Below, one piece after another: positions 1 to 5,213 of a DNA stretch of 7,857 bases (positions within the stretch are counted from its first letter, which is position 1; the number at the start of each line of letters is the position of its first letter). Made by a program: the position numbers and the translations under genes. Origin of the DNA: Candidatus Atribacteria bacterium 1244-E10-H5-B2 (GTDB lineage Bacteria > Atribacterota > JS1 > SB-45 > 34-128); NCBI GenBank assembly GCA_003575245.1, contig NMQN01000250.1, forward strand, positions 1 through 7,857. Reading direction: 5' to 3'. The notes beneath the pieces were generated by a model that was not told the origin of the DNA, searched no databases, and was given only the letters and a program-made list of their open reading frames with translations.

Positions 1-4
1 GTAT

Positions 5-21
5 AAGAGTTTTTAACTCTT
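5..21 (+). terminator. Small hairpin at the left edge, possible weak terminator
   Basis: A perfect 7-bp stem, AAGAGTT (5-11) with AACTCTT (15-21), closes a TTT loop and runs into a short T run (20-23). It could end transcription from a gene left of the window, but the stem has only two G-C pairs and the T tract is short. A similar hairpin (AAGAG, T-rich loop, CTCTT) occurs at 3198-3218 inside the noncoding stretch before the capsid gene. Confidence 0.3.
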
Positions 22-72
22 TTAGATCCGGCTATTTTTTTTAAAAAATAAAAGAAAGGAGCGTAAAAAATT

Positions 73-252
73 ATGGATCTTTTATATCGGTGGATCGATT
101 CAGGTAAAGGTTGGAAAGCTACGACCTTTGAAAAGGAGATATCGACTATCTCCTCGTTTCATGAGATAGAAGAAGCGAAAAAGAAACTTGTAAATAGAGA
201 AATGCTGCTTTGTGGCGTTCGACTTCTTAGGCTTTATGATGGTGTCAAATGA
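73..252 (+). CDS. Hypothetical 59-aa protein, first gene of a coupled cluster
   Basis: This is a short ORF of 59 codons, not recognised as any family. It starts at ATG 73, 11 nt after AGGAG (57-61), and its TGA overlaps the ATG of the methyltransferase-like gene as ATGA (249-252), which implies translational coupling. The protein begins MDLLYRWID and has a charged middle (EIEEAKKKL, about residues 31-39) followed by a hydrophobic C-terminal part. No signal peptide or membrane segment is evident. The ribosome binding site and the exact overlap are the main support for it being real; a function cannot be assigned. It may be a small accessory protein of the following genes. Confidence 0.6.
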   Translation: MDLLYRWIDSGKGWKATTFEKEISTISSFHEIEEAKKKLVNREMLLCGVRLLRLYDGVK

Positions 253-737
253 GAAAAGACTTCGAGGTAGAGGTTACCGGTTTGGGTATGAACCGGACTG
301 GTTATCCCGGAGCCTTCACTCCGACAGTAAAGCGAATAATTGAGAATACTATTCAGGGCAGGATATTGCATTTATTTTCGGGTCAGTCTTTGCTCGGAGA
401 AGAGAGGATCGATATCACTCATAAGAACGCTACTATTAAAAAAGACGTGAAGGAATTTCTAAGAACTGATAATAGGAATTGGGATTGGATTTTACTTGAT
501 CCTCCATATCAGTTAGGAGCGGACTTTGTAAAAGTATACAAGATAAAGCGTCCTATCGCTTGCGATACGACTTTGAGAAATTTAATCAAAGACTATTCTC
601 AAAAGCATACTAAAAATATTCTATGGTTGGACTTATCCGCTCCTATGGTGGAGGGATTCAGGCGTCAAAAGCTATGGTTTTTATTACCCGGCGGTTTTCA
701 TAACGTCAGGGTCTTGAGTTGGTTACAAAAAATATGA
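249..737 (+). CDS. Short DPPY-motif SAM-dependent methyltransferase-like protein
   Basis: The 162-aa protein carries hallmarks of amino-methylating DNA methyltransferases. A SAM-binding motif I-like stretch, LHLFSGQSLLG, lies at about residues 40-50. An acidic strand end RIDI (53-56, D55) is suited to contact the SAM ribose, and a catalytic motif IV ILLDPPY lies at 81-87. The order (motif I before DPPY) fits N6-adenine or N4-cytosine methylases. It is shorter than most such enzymes, with no obvious separate target-recognition domain. No restriction endonuclease is encoded nearby, so it looks like an orphan phage-type methylase. It might protect element DNA or mark it, which is inference. Both ends overlap neighbours as ATGA (249-252 and 734-737), so its expression is probably coupled to theirs. 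Family assignment is good; substrate is unknown. Confidence 0.7.
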   Translation: MRKDFEVEVTGLGMNRTGYPGAFTPTVKRIIENTIQGRILHLFSGQSLLGEERIDITHKNATIKKDVKEFLRTDNRNWDWILLDPPYQLGADFVKVYKIKRPIACDTTLRNLIKDYSQKHTKNILWLDLSAPMVEGFRRQKLWFLLPGGFHNVRVLSWLQKI

Positions 738-925
738 CAAAGAGAAGAAAAAAGGATAGAAAAGGATTTAGGAACGTTAGAGAAATGAGAAAAGTTTACG
801 ATAAGGGCGTGAAAATATACTCTCCACGTGGGGAGCTACTCTATACCGGAAAGCCGGGCTTTTCGATAGACTATGGAGAGCTTTTAAAACAGAAAAGACA
901 TAAATATAGACGTTATGAGGCATAA
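734..925 (+). CDS. Hypothetical 63-aa very basic protein
   Basis: The protein is dominated by Lys and Arg, starting MTKRRKKDRKGFRNVREMRK and ending KQKRHKYRRYEA, with a short less basic centre (IYSPRGELLYTGKPGF). It may bind nucleic acid, judged only from charge. The start is set at ATG 734 because its ATGA overlaps the TGA of the methyltransferase-like gene, repeating the arrangement of the previous gene pair. A TTG five codons upstream (719) is open but less likely. The gene is followed 28 nt later by a terminator stem, so it probably closes a three-gene unit. The family is not recognised. Its position just before the terminase might tempt a small-terminase call, but nothing in the sequence supports that. 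Confidence 0.6.
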   Translation: MTKRRKKDRKGFRNVREMRKVYDKGVKIYSPRGELLYTGKPGFSIDYGELLKQKRHKYRRYEA

Positions 926-952
926 AAGACATACAATCGTAAAGGGTAGGGC

Positions 953-995
953 AAAAGACCCCCCTTAAAACGCAAATTTGAAGGTCTTTTATTTC
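953..995 (+). terminator. Candidate rho-independent terminator after the first gene cluster
   Basis: AAAAGACC (953-960) pairs with GGTCTTTT (983-990) in an 8-bp stem with a 22-nt loop; the T-rich 3' side continues into ATTT. Pairing can extend by TT/AA if CCCC is bulged. The large loop makes it less than ideal. It stands between the methyltransferase cluster and the terminase gene, and a stem of the same sequence follows the capsid gene. Confidence 0.55.
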
Positions 996-1048
996 GAGTT
1001 TCTGTAAACGTTGTAAAATATAGCTAAATTTAGAGAGGTGATTTAAAA

Positions 1049-2635
1049 ATGGCAAAATCGAGAGGTTTTCGACGTGCTGAGAGCTATCTGTCGAAAAATA
1101 AAGAAAAGCGAGAGGCTCAGTTGAGAAATTTAGTACAATATCGAAACAGATCGATTACTTTAGAGGATAAGTCGAAATTATTCCCTTTAAAAGAGTATCG
1201 AAAAGATATAATTTCTTTTATTGAAAATGAAATTTATCTCCCGGATAAAAGAAAGAAATTGATCCAGTTGGAGACGTGGGAGTTGGAGATCCTGAGGGAT
1301 TGTTTTTATCAGGATCGACCGTCTCTAATTCTTCTGAGCTTAGGCAAAAAAAATGGTAAGTCAGTTTTTTCGAGCTTTTGTCTACTCTGGTATCTTTTTT
1401 GTGGAGAAGAATATAATGAGCTATATATTTGCAGTAATTCTCTGGATCAGTCGTCTTTTATTATTTTTAAGAACTGTAAAAGTATGATCTTAAAGAATCC
1501 GGAGTTAGAAAAGCGAGTAAAAATATATGCTGATCATATCGAGAATCGAGAGACAAAAACGATACTCCGTTGTCTCCCTGCGTCGTTTCGCAGTACGTCA
1601 GGACTAAAGCCGGGCGTTATCTGTCTCGACGAAATTAAAAATTTTGATACTTCGAGCTTAGAGTATTTCTTCGAGGAACTGCAATTAGCTCCCGGACTTG
1701 ATTCTCCTCTGATTCTGATAACGTCGACAGTCGGTCGGCAGCAGCAGGGGATTCTATGGGATCTCTTCGAGCGAAGTAAACAGGGGAACGATAAAGATAA
1801 TTTTTTCTTTATTAGGCAAGGAGCTTTAGCGAATCCGAGTAGTTTTGTAACAGGAGAGTATTTAATTTCTCAGCAAAGAAAGCCGACCATGAGAAAAAAT
1901 ACTTTTGATATGCTCCATAAAAATTTGTGGATTACAGAAGAGGAGAGCTATATAACTAATGAAGATTATTTACTTTGTTTAGATTATGGTCTGATAAAAA
2001 ATCCCGGTGGTAACTTGCCGGTATATATCGGACTAGATGTCGGAACGAAAGACGACTTGACCGGTATCGTTACAATTGGCAAAGAGGGAGAGAGTCTTTT
2101 TCTGGTGGATTCTAAGACTTTTGATCCGAAAGTAACCGGAACTCTTATCTTTGACGAGGTTAAAAATTATATTTTAACTCTCTCTCGGAGTTATAATATT
2201 TTGAGTCTTGTCTATGATCCATATCAGGCTCTTTCACTCGCTCAGAGTTTAGAAAAAGAAGGAGTCAAGACTAAAGAAATGACTCAGTCTCAGGGGAATT
2301 GTATCTTATTTTCTCAGAATTTATACTCTCTGATAAAGAATCGTAAAATAAGATTCTATCCTGACGAAGAGATAAGGCAAAATTTATTAAACTGTCAGAC
2401 TTTGACCTCTTCTCGAGGAGAAAGAATTACTAAAAAAAGAGCAGATCTAAAAATCGATTTAGCGGTGGCTCTCGCTTTCGCAAGTTTTGAGGCGGTATCG
2501 AATAAATTAAGTGGATCAGAGACGAGGGTCAGGTGGCTCGAAGATGACGACAGCGAAGGAGATTCTCGAGGCTGGCAAACTGTCGGGGGTAACAATGGCA
2601 GCAATTCATTGCCGGAACGTTATCATCAAATTTAA
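1049..2635 (+). CDS. terL: Phage terminase large subunit (packaging ATPase-nuclease)
   Basis: This 528-aa protein is the motor that drives DNA into a procapsid and cuts concatemers. The N-terminal ATPase shows a Walker A LGKKNGKS (98-105), the KNGKS form common in HK97-type terminases. Walker B is VICLDE (190-195) with catalytic E195, and the coupling motif ITST is at 224-227. The C-terminal RNase H-like nuclease shows GLDVG (D330), VYDPY (D390) and KIDLAVA (D470), the expected metal-binding acids. Length is usual for the family and all key motifs are present, so it should be functional. The start is ATG 1049, 6 nt after GAGGTGAT (1035-1042), an excellent anti-Shine-Dalgarno match. No canonical small terminase is encoded directly upstream and no portal gene follows, which is atypical. 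The C-terminal tail from about 497 is acidic, then Gly/Asn/Ser-rich. Confidence 0.95.
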   Translation: MAKSRGFRRAESYLSKNKEKREAQLRNLVQYRNRSITLEDKSKLFPLKEYRKDIISFIENEIYLPDKRKKLIQLETWELEILRDCFYQDRPSLILLSLGKKNGKSVFSSFCLLWYLFCGEEYNELYICSNSLDQSSFIIFKNCKSMILKNPELEKRVKIYADHIENRETKTILRCLPASFRSTSGLKPGVICLDEIKNFDTSSLEYFFEELQLAPGLDSPLILITSTVGRQQQGILWDLFERSKQGNDKDNFFFIRQGALANPSSFVTGEYLISQQRKPTMRKNTFDMLHKNLWITEEESYITNEDYLLCLDYGLIKNPGGNLPVYIGLDVGTKDDLTGIVTIGKEGESLFLVDSKTFDPKVTGTLIFDEVKNYILTLSRSYNILSLVYDPYQALSLAQSLEKEGVKTKEMTQSQGNCILFSQNLYSLIKNRKIRFYPDEEIRQNLLNCQTLTSSRGERITKKRADLKIDLAVALAFASFEAVSNKLSGSETRVRWLEDDDSEGDSRGWQTVGGNNGSNSLPERYHQI

Positions 2636-2648
2636 TTCTTAAAAATAC

Positions 2649-2689
2649 TTGACTTTTTCCTAATAATAACTTATAATAAATTATTATTA
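2649..2689 (+). promoter_or_regulatory. Near-consensus promoter with inverted-repeat operator
   Basis: TTGACT (2649-2654) and TATAAT (2672-2677) are separated by exactly 17 nt, a near-perfect vegetative sigma-factor promoter. A perfect 9-bp inverted repeat, TAATAATAA (2661-2669) and TTATTATTA (2681-2689), brackets the -10, with half-site centres 20 bp apart, about two helical turns. This is the geometry of a dimeric repressor site that would block RNA polymerase. The encoded DNA-binding protein starting at 2707 is the natural candidate for autoregulation. The repeat is simple-sequence A/T, so its binding role is inferred. Confidence 0.75.
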
Positions 2690-2706
2690 GAGTAAGGAGT
2701 AGAATT

Positions 2707-3144
2707 ATGGTTAATGTAATACTAAAAAAACCAGACAGAAAGGTCGGCAATATCGATTATTATGGTGTAAGCTCGGTATCTGACATACTTAAAGTTGATC
2801 CCATCACAGTCAGAAGTTATATTAAGAAAGACTATGTCAGAGGAATAAAGATCGGGCATAATTGGTATATTAGCGGTGAAAACTTGGAATTTTTTATTAT
2901 AAATGGTAAATTGAAAACGAGGAAAGATATGTCTTTTCAGGATTACAAGACCGCAGAGGCGAACTTCTTAACGAAGCTTGAAGCCAATATAAGAAAAGCA
3001 AAAAAACAAATCGAGAAATACCGGAAAGTAAGATCTCCTCTTATAACCGAAAATTTAATGAGGAGATATGAGGAACTCAAGCAGGCTTTAGAAGAATATA
3101 AAAAGAATAAAATGAGCCAAAAAGATTACGATACTTTTGTCTAA
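2707..3144 (+). CDS. Winged-helix (excisionase/MerR-like) DNA-binding protein with coiled-coil tail
   Basis: In this 145-aa protein residues 18-66 read as an excisionase-type winged helix-turn-helix: YYGVSSVSDILKVDPITVRS, then YIKKDYVRGIKIGHNWYIS as recognition helix plus wing, then a helix ENLEFFI. Residues about 82-135 are rich in Lys, Glu and Leu (KLEANIRKAKKQIEKY, RRYEELKQALEEYKK) and look like a helical or coiled-coil oligomerisation region. It has its own strong promoter with an inverted repeat and an AAGGAG (2694-2699) 7 nt before ATG, suggesting an autoregulated repressor or activator. An alternative is a displaced small terminase, since that family also pairs an N-terminal HTH with a helical oligomerisation region and this gene sits between TerL and capsid. 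A third option is a directionality factor, but no integrase is seen. The DNA-binding fold is likely; the exact role is open. Confidence 0.75.
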   Translation: MVNVILKKPDRKVGNIDYYGVSSVSDILKVDPITVRSYIKKDYVRGIKIGHNWYISGENLEFFIINGKLKTRKDMSFQDYKTAEANFLTKLEANIRKAKKQIEKYRKVRSPLITENLMRRYEELKQALEEYKKNKMSQKDYDTFV

Positions 3145-3154
3145 GTGTAGTTAG

Positions 3155-3248
3155 GGGAGCAAATATCCCATGTAAAGTTAAGGTCGCTCCCGCTGAAAAA
3201 GAGATTTTTTAACTCTTTCCTCTTGAGTAGGTTTCTTTTGACCTTAAC
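3155..3248 (+). ncRNA. Candidate H-type pseudoknot RNA element
   Basis: Stem 1 is GGGAGC (3155-3160) with GCTCCC (3186-3191). Stem 2 is GTTAAGGTC (3177-3185) with GACCTTAAC (3240-3248). The 5' arm of stem 2 lies inside stem 1 and directly abuts its 3' arm (3185/3186), as in an H-type pseudoknot whose stems could stack. The 48-nt connecting loop contains a further small hairpin (AAAGAG/CTCTTT). It begins 11 nt after the stop of the winged-helix gene, so it would sit in that gene's 3' UTR or the capsid leader. The individual repeats are plain in the sequence; the fold is inferred and matches no family I recognise. Confidence 0.4.
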
Positions 3249-3264
3249 GATCATTTCCTTAGCG

Positions 3265-3332
3265 AGACTTTTTAAGTTATCAGAATAATTAATTGTCGAC
3301 GATTAATTTTTTGGAGATAAACGAGAAAGTCT
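3265..3332 (+). other. Nested inverted repeats
   Basis: AGACTTT (3265-3271) pairs with AAAGTCT (3326-3332), extendable by T-G and T-A pairs inward. Inside is a near-palindrome at 3287-3308 (AATTAATTG arm, TCGA turn, CGATTAATT arm, one T-G wobble). As RNA this would be a long arm with an internal hairpin; as DNA it is a dyad around GTCGAC. The A/T-rich content makes chance pairing easier, so confidence is low. Confidence 0.35.
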
Positions 3333-3334
3333 TA

Positions 3335-3381
3335 ATAAAAAAGTAGAGCGATGGGTTTCATGTTTGGCTCATCGCTCTACT
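3335..3381 (-). terminator. Candidate minus-strand rho-independent terminator
   Basis: AGTAGAGCGATG (3342-3353) and CATCGCTCTACT (3370-3381) form a perfect 12-bp stem with a 16-nt loop. Read on the minus strand, the stem is followed at once by TTTTTT and further A/T bases, the classic terminator layout. On the plus strand there is no T tract after it. As all coding genes run the other way, this implies a short minus-strand transcript entering from the right, or else the stem serves another purpose in a plus-strand RNA. Confidence 0.5.
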
Positions 3382-3514
3382 CGAAATAAACGATCTTTCA
3401 AAAAAAAATATGCTTTAAGCAATTAGGCATCTGAAATATCAGAAAAGTATTCACTCACTTTTTGGAGAGTAATTAACGGCTGGAAATTGATAGAGCAATA
3501 TATCAAAAAAAAGT

Positions 3515-3520
3515 AGGTGA
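3515..3520 (+). promoter_or_regulatory. Ribosome binding site that sets the capsid start
   Basis: AGGTGA lies 5 nt before ATG 3526. It overlaps an in-frame GTG at 3517-3519, so that GTG is part of the Shine-Dalgarno sequence and not a likely start codon. Confidence 0.75.
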
Positions 3521-3525
3521 ATAAT

Positions 3526-4755
3526 ATGAGTATTACAATAGATAGATTAAGAGAAATTATCGGAGAAGTAGCCGGGAAAGAAATCTCAGATAGAGTTAAA
3601 ACAGAAGTAAAGCCTTATCAAGACCGGGCTTTCGAGCTACTTAACCAAACTAAAAGCAATAAACTTTTAGAGGCTTTTGCTGCTGACGATAAACCGGTTA
3701 AAGGCAGGATCGGAGCGAAATATAAGCAGTTATTCGGTGGTGGAGAACAACTTAGCAATGGTGGGTTTAGCAGTCTCGACGACGTGCTTAATACAATTGC
3801 TAAAGGTTATGACAGTAGACTAAAAACGCTAATTGTTGGTGAAGGATCAGGAGCTGGATTTTTAGTCCCGGAAATTTACCGTCAGTTTTTATACGATTTG
3901 GCTCTCGAAGAGAGTATCGTCAAAAAGAGGGCTTTAGTCTATAAACTCAAAGTCGGAAACAGCATGAAAATTCCTGCCTATGCTGACACTAATAGAGCGA
4001 CAGATGGAATCGCTGGCGTAATTGCTACTTACACACCGGAAATAGTAGACGCTAAACAAGACGAGCCAGTCTTTCGCATGATCTCAATGGCAGTTAATAA
4101 ACTCAGTTGTTTTACGAAAACATCGTCAGAGCTTTTAGAAGATAGCGGGATTCCTTTATCGGAAACGGTTGCTTTCGTTCTGGCATCAGCTACCTCTTAC
4201 GAGGAAGACTGGCAATATCTAAATGGTACTGGTGCGGGATCTCCCTTAGGGGTCTTAAATTCTCCTTGTCTTATAACTATTGCAGAGGAAGGCGGGCAAT
4301 CACCCGGAGAAATTGCCTATCAAAATGTCTATAAAATCTTTGGGCAGTTTATGCCTTCGTCGTATAAGAAAGGAATTTGGCTTTGCTCTGTTAGTTTAAT
4401 CCCAACGATGTTAGCTCTTTCGCAACCAATCGGAACTTCTGGCGAAAAAATCCGGATCATGAAGGAAGGCAAACCGGGAGAATTTTCATTGTTAGGTATG
4501 CCTCTAATTTTTACTGACAAAGTGCCGGCTCAGGATTCAGCCGGAGCATTAGGTTTATACGATTTTAGCAAATATGGAATTTTGCAAAAAGATGATTATC
4601 GACTTCAAAAATCGGAGCATGCAGAATTTAGGGCAGGGATCGTACAATGGAAATCTGAAATTAGACATGATGGACAACCGTTATTAAGTAGTACGCTGAC
4701 CTTACGAGATTCGACAGAAGTATCTCCTTTTGTAATTTTAGGTGCAGTTACTTGA
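3526..4755 (+). CDS. HK97-fold major capsid protein
   Basis: This 409-aa protein forms the icosahedral shell. Residues 1 to about 105 are charged and probably helical (DRLREIIGEVAGKE, KTEVKPYQDRAFELL), fitting a short scaffolding delta domain. The mature capsid segment starts near GSGAGFLVPEIYRQF (107-121), the usual GG-F-VP-type motif, followed by a long segment ending in SLLGMPLIFTDKVP (321-334), which matches the conserved G-x-P-hydrophobic part of the family. LNGTGAGSPLGVL (232-244) corresponds to the conserved G-T-G-x-P-x-G loop. Phages of this type usually encode a maturation protease just upstream; none is present here, so the delta domain is either cleaved by a protease encoded elsewhere or kept. 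ATG 3526 is chosen by the AGGTGA site. Two terminators follow, so the capsid gene may be expressed alone. Confidence 0.92.
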   Translation: MSITIDRLREIIGEVAGKEISDRVKTEVKPYQDRAFELLNQTKSNKLLEAFAADDKPVKGRIGAKYKQLFGGGEQLSNGGFSSLDDVLNTIAKGYDSRLKTLIVGEGSGAGFLVPEIYRQFLYDLALEESIVKKRALVYKLKVGNSMKIPAYADTNRATDGIAGVIATYTPEIVDAKQDEPVFRMISMAVNKLSCFTKTSSELLEDSGIPLSETVAFVLASATSYEEDWQYLNGTGAGSPLGVLNSPCLITIAEEGGQSPGEIAYQNVYKIFGQFMPSSYKKGIWLCSVSLIPTMLALSQPIGTSGEKIRIMKEGKPGEFSLLGMPLIFTDKVPAQDSAGALGLYDFSKYGILQKDDYRLQKSEHAEFRAGIVQWKSEIRHDGQPLLSSTLTLRDSTEVSPFVILGAVT

Positions 4756-4765
4756 TAATATAAAA

Positions 4766-4807
4766 TAAAAAGACCCTCTCCCGAGCAAAGGAAAAAAGGT
4801 CTTTTTA
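4766..4807 (+). terminator. Terminator after the capsid gene (first of two)
   Basis: TAAAAAGACC (4766-4775) pairs perfectly with GGTCTTTTTA (4798-4807), a 10-bp stem with a 22-nt loop and a T-rich 3' arm, beginning 11 nt after the capsid stop. The AAAAGACC/GGTCTTTT core and the loop length equal those of the stem at 953-990. Confidence 0.65.
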
Positions 4808-4816
4808 TAACGATAC

Positions 4817-4846
4817 CGAAGGGGAATAATTCCCTCTCGTTTTTTT
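4817..4846 (+). terminator. Strong rho-independent terminator (second of two)
   Basis: A hairpin with GGGAA/TTCCC closing a TAA loop, extended by a G-T pair and, after one A-C mismatch, by CGA/TCG (4817-4839), is followed directly by TTTTTTT (4840-4846). This is a canonical terminator and insulates the capsid gene from the small genes downstream. Confidence 0.8.
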
Positions 4847-4895
4847 AATTATATATTATTTTGAGCAAAATTTCAAATAAAGGAGAAAATGTTTT

Positions 4896-5033
4896 ATGAG
4901 TAAAATTTCAGAATTGAAAGAGATAGTTTTAGAATATATTGCCGAAAATGTAGATCTGAGTAACAAAAAAGAAGTTGCGAGATTCGACGAAGTGCTTAGA
5001 CAATTAGGGCAATTAGAATTAAGTAGTACATGA
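4896..5033 (+). CDS. Hypothetical 45-aa protein
   Basis: This short ORF starts at ATG 4896 with AAAGGAG (4879-4884 region) about 11 nt upstream, and ends at TGA 5031. The protein begins MSKISELKEIVLEYIAENVD and continues with KKEVARFDEVLRQLGQLEL; it looks acidic and largely helical. It lies alone between the terminators of the capsid gene and a structured noncoding segment. A nearer ATG at 4889 opens only a four-codon frame. No family is recognised. The good Shine-Dalgarno and amphipathic composition favour a real gene, but its small size leaves doubt. Confidence 0.5.
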   Translation: MSKISELKEIVLEYIAENVDLSNKKEVARFDEVLRQLGQLELSST

Positions 5034-5048
5034 TGAGAGTTAAATTTC

Positions 5049-5142
5049 GGTGAGCGGACTTTTCCTTCATCCTCTTCACAGTCTGGCTCACCTTTGACCC
5101 CACTTTTCGGGATATTCGCTCACTTTATCCCGGAGAGTGGGG
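5049..5142 (+). ncRNA. Candidate structured RNA or replication site with a 17-bp hairpin
   Basis: The 17-nt arm at 5098-5114 (CCCCACTTTTCGGGATA) pairs along its whole length with 5126-5142 when two G-U pairs are allowed, leaving an 11-nt loop. The G-U pairs favour an RNA read on this strand, since the other strand would have A-C mismatches there. Upstream, GGTGAGC (5049-5055) can pair with GCTCACC (5086-5092), or GTGAGCG (5050-5056) can pair with CGCTCAC in the hairpin loop (5117-5123); the two are mutually exclusive. No T tract follows, so it is not a simple terminator. The three GCTCAC-type sites could instead be binding sites for a replication initiator. It lies in the gap between the 45-aa and 69-aa genes. 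Confidence 0.5.
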
Positions 5143-5165
5143 AATATCTAATTAGTTAAAATATA

Positions 5166-5181
5166 CAATATGATCGTATTG
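5166..5181 (+). repeat. 16-bp near-palindrome, copy 1 (candidate operator)
   Basis: CAATATGATCGTATTG is the exact reverse complement of the 16-mer at 5429-5444. It has 5-bp arms around a GATC centre with one mismatch per half (a T-G wobble in RNA). It sits 32 nt before the ATG of the 69-aa gene, upstream of a similar A-rich leader and AAGGAG. The placement suggests an operator or leader hairpin. Confidence 0.6.
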
Positions 5182-5213
5182 TCTTATTAAAAAAAACAAA
5201 AAGGAGTAAAAAA

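Larger units (their letters stand above)
3145..3525. other. 381-nt gene-free stretch rich in inverted repeats
   Basis: No credible ORF lies here; the longest noticed (from 3351) has 12 codons. It holds, in order: GGGAGC/GCTCCC (3155-3160 with 3186-3191); GTTAAGGTC/GACCTTAAC (3177-3185 with 3240-3248), which interleaves with the first pair; AAAGAG/CTCTTT (3198-3203 with 3213-3218); AGACTTT/AAAGTCT (3265-3271 with 3326-3332) enclosing a stem at 3287-3308; a 12-bp hairpin at 3342-3381; TGCTTTAAGCA at about 3411-3421; and TTGATA/TATCAA (3487-3492 with 3501-3506) before the capsid ribosome binding site. The portal and protease genes that often occupy this position are absent. It could be a structured RNA, a capsid mRNA leader, or a cis DNA site for packaging or replication. 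Confidence 0.6.

Noticed and set aside
33..50. TATTTTTT/AAAAAATA palindrome before the first gene
   Set aside because: A run of A/T bases gives such palindromes easily; no G-C pairs support a hairpin or operator.
719..733. TTG start five codons upstream for the basic protein
   Set aside because: ATG 734 forms an ATGA overlap identical in style to the preceding gene pair, and no better ribosome binding site favours TTG 719.
915..968. 17-codon ORF overlapping the end of the basic-protein gene
   Set aside because: It is too short, basic only because it reads the same region in another frame, and runs into the terminator stem.
777..1055. Minus-strand ORF of 92 codons across the basic-protein gene and the terminator
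   Set aside because: It overlaps a coupled plus-strand gene and a terminator and shows no recognisable domain.
2395..2750. Two minus-strand ORFs over the terminase 3' end and the promoter
   Set aside because: They are antisense to clear coding sequence and to the best promoter, with low-complexity Ser/Leu-rich translations.
3342..3381. Possible tRNA-like element
   Set aside because: It has a single long stem only; no cloverleaf arms, T-loop sequence or CCA-type end could be found around it.
3487..3506. TTGATA...TATCAA as a promoter for the capsid gene
   Set aside because: TTGATA has no -10 hexamer at proper spacing; it is listed only as a short inverted repeat.
3517..3519. GTG start for the capsid gene
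   Set aside because: The GTG is part of the AGGTGA ribosome binding site that serves ATG 3526.
4329..4520. Minus-strand ORF inside the capsid gene
   Set aside because: It lies wholly antisense to a well-supported capsid gene and has no family resemblance.
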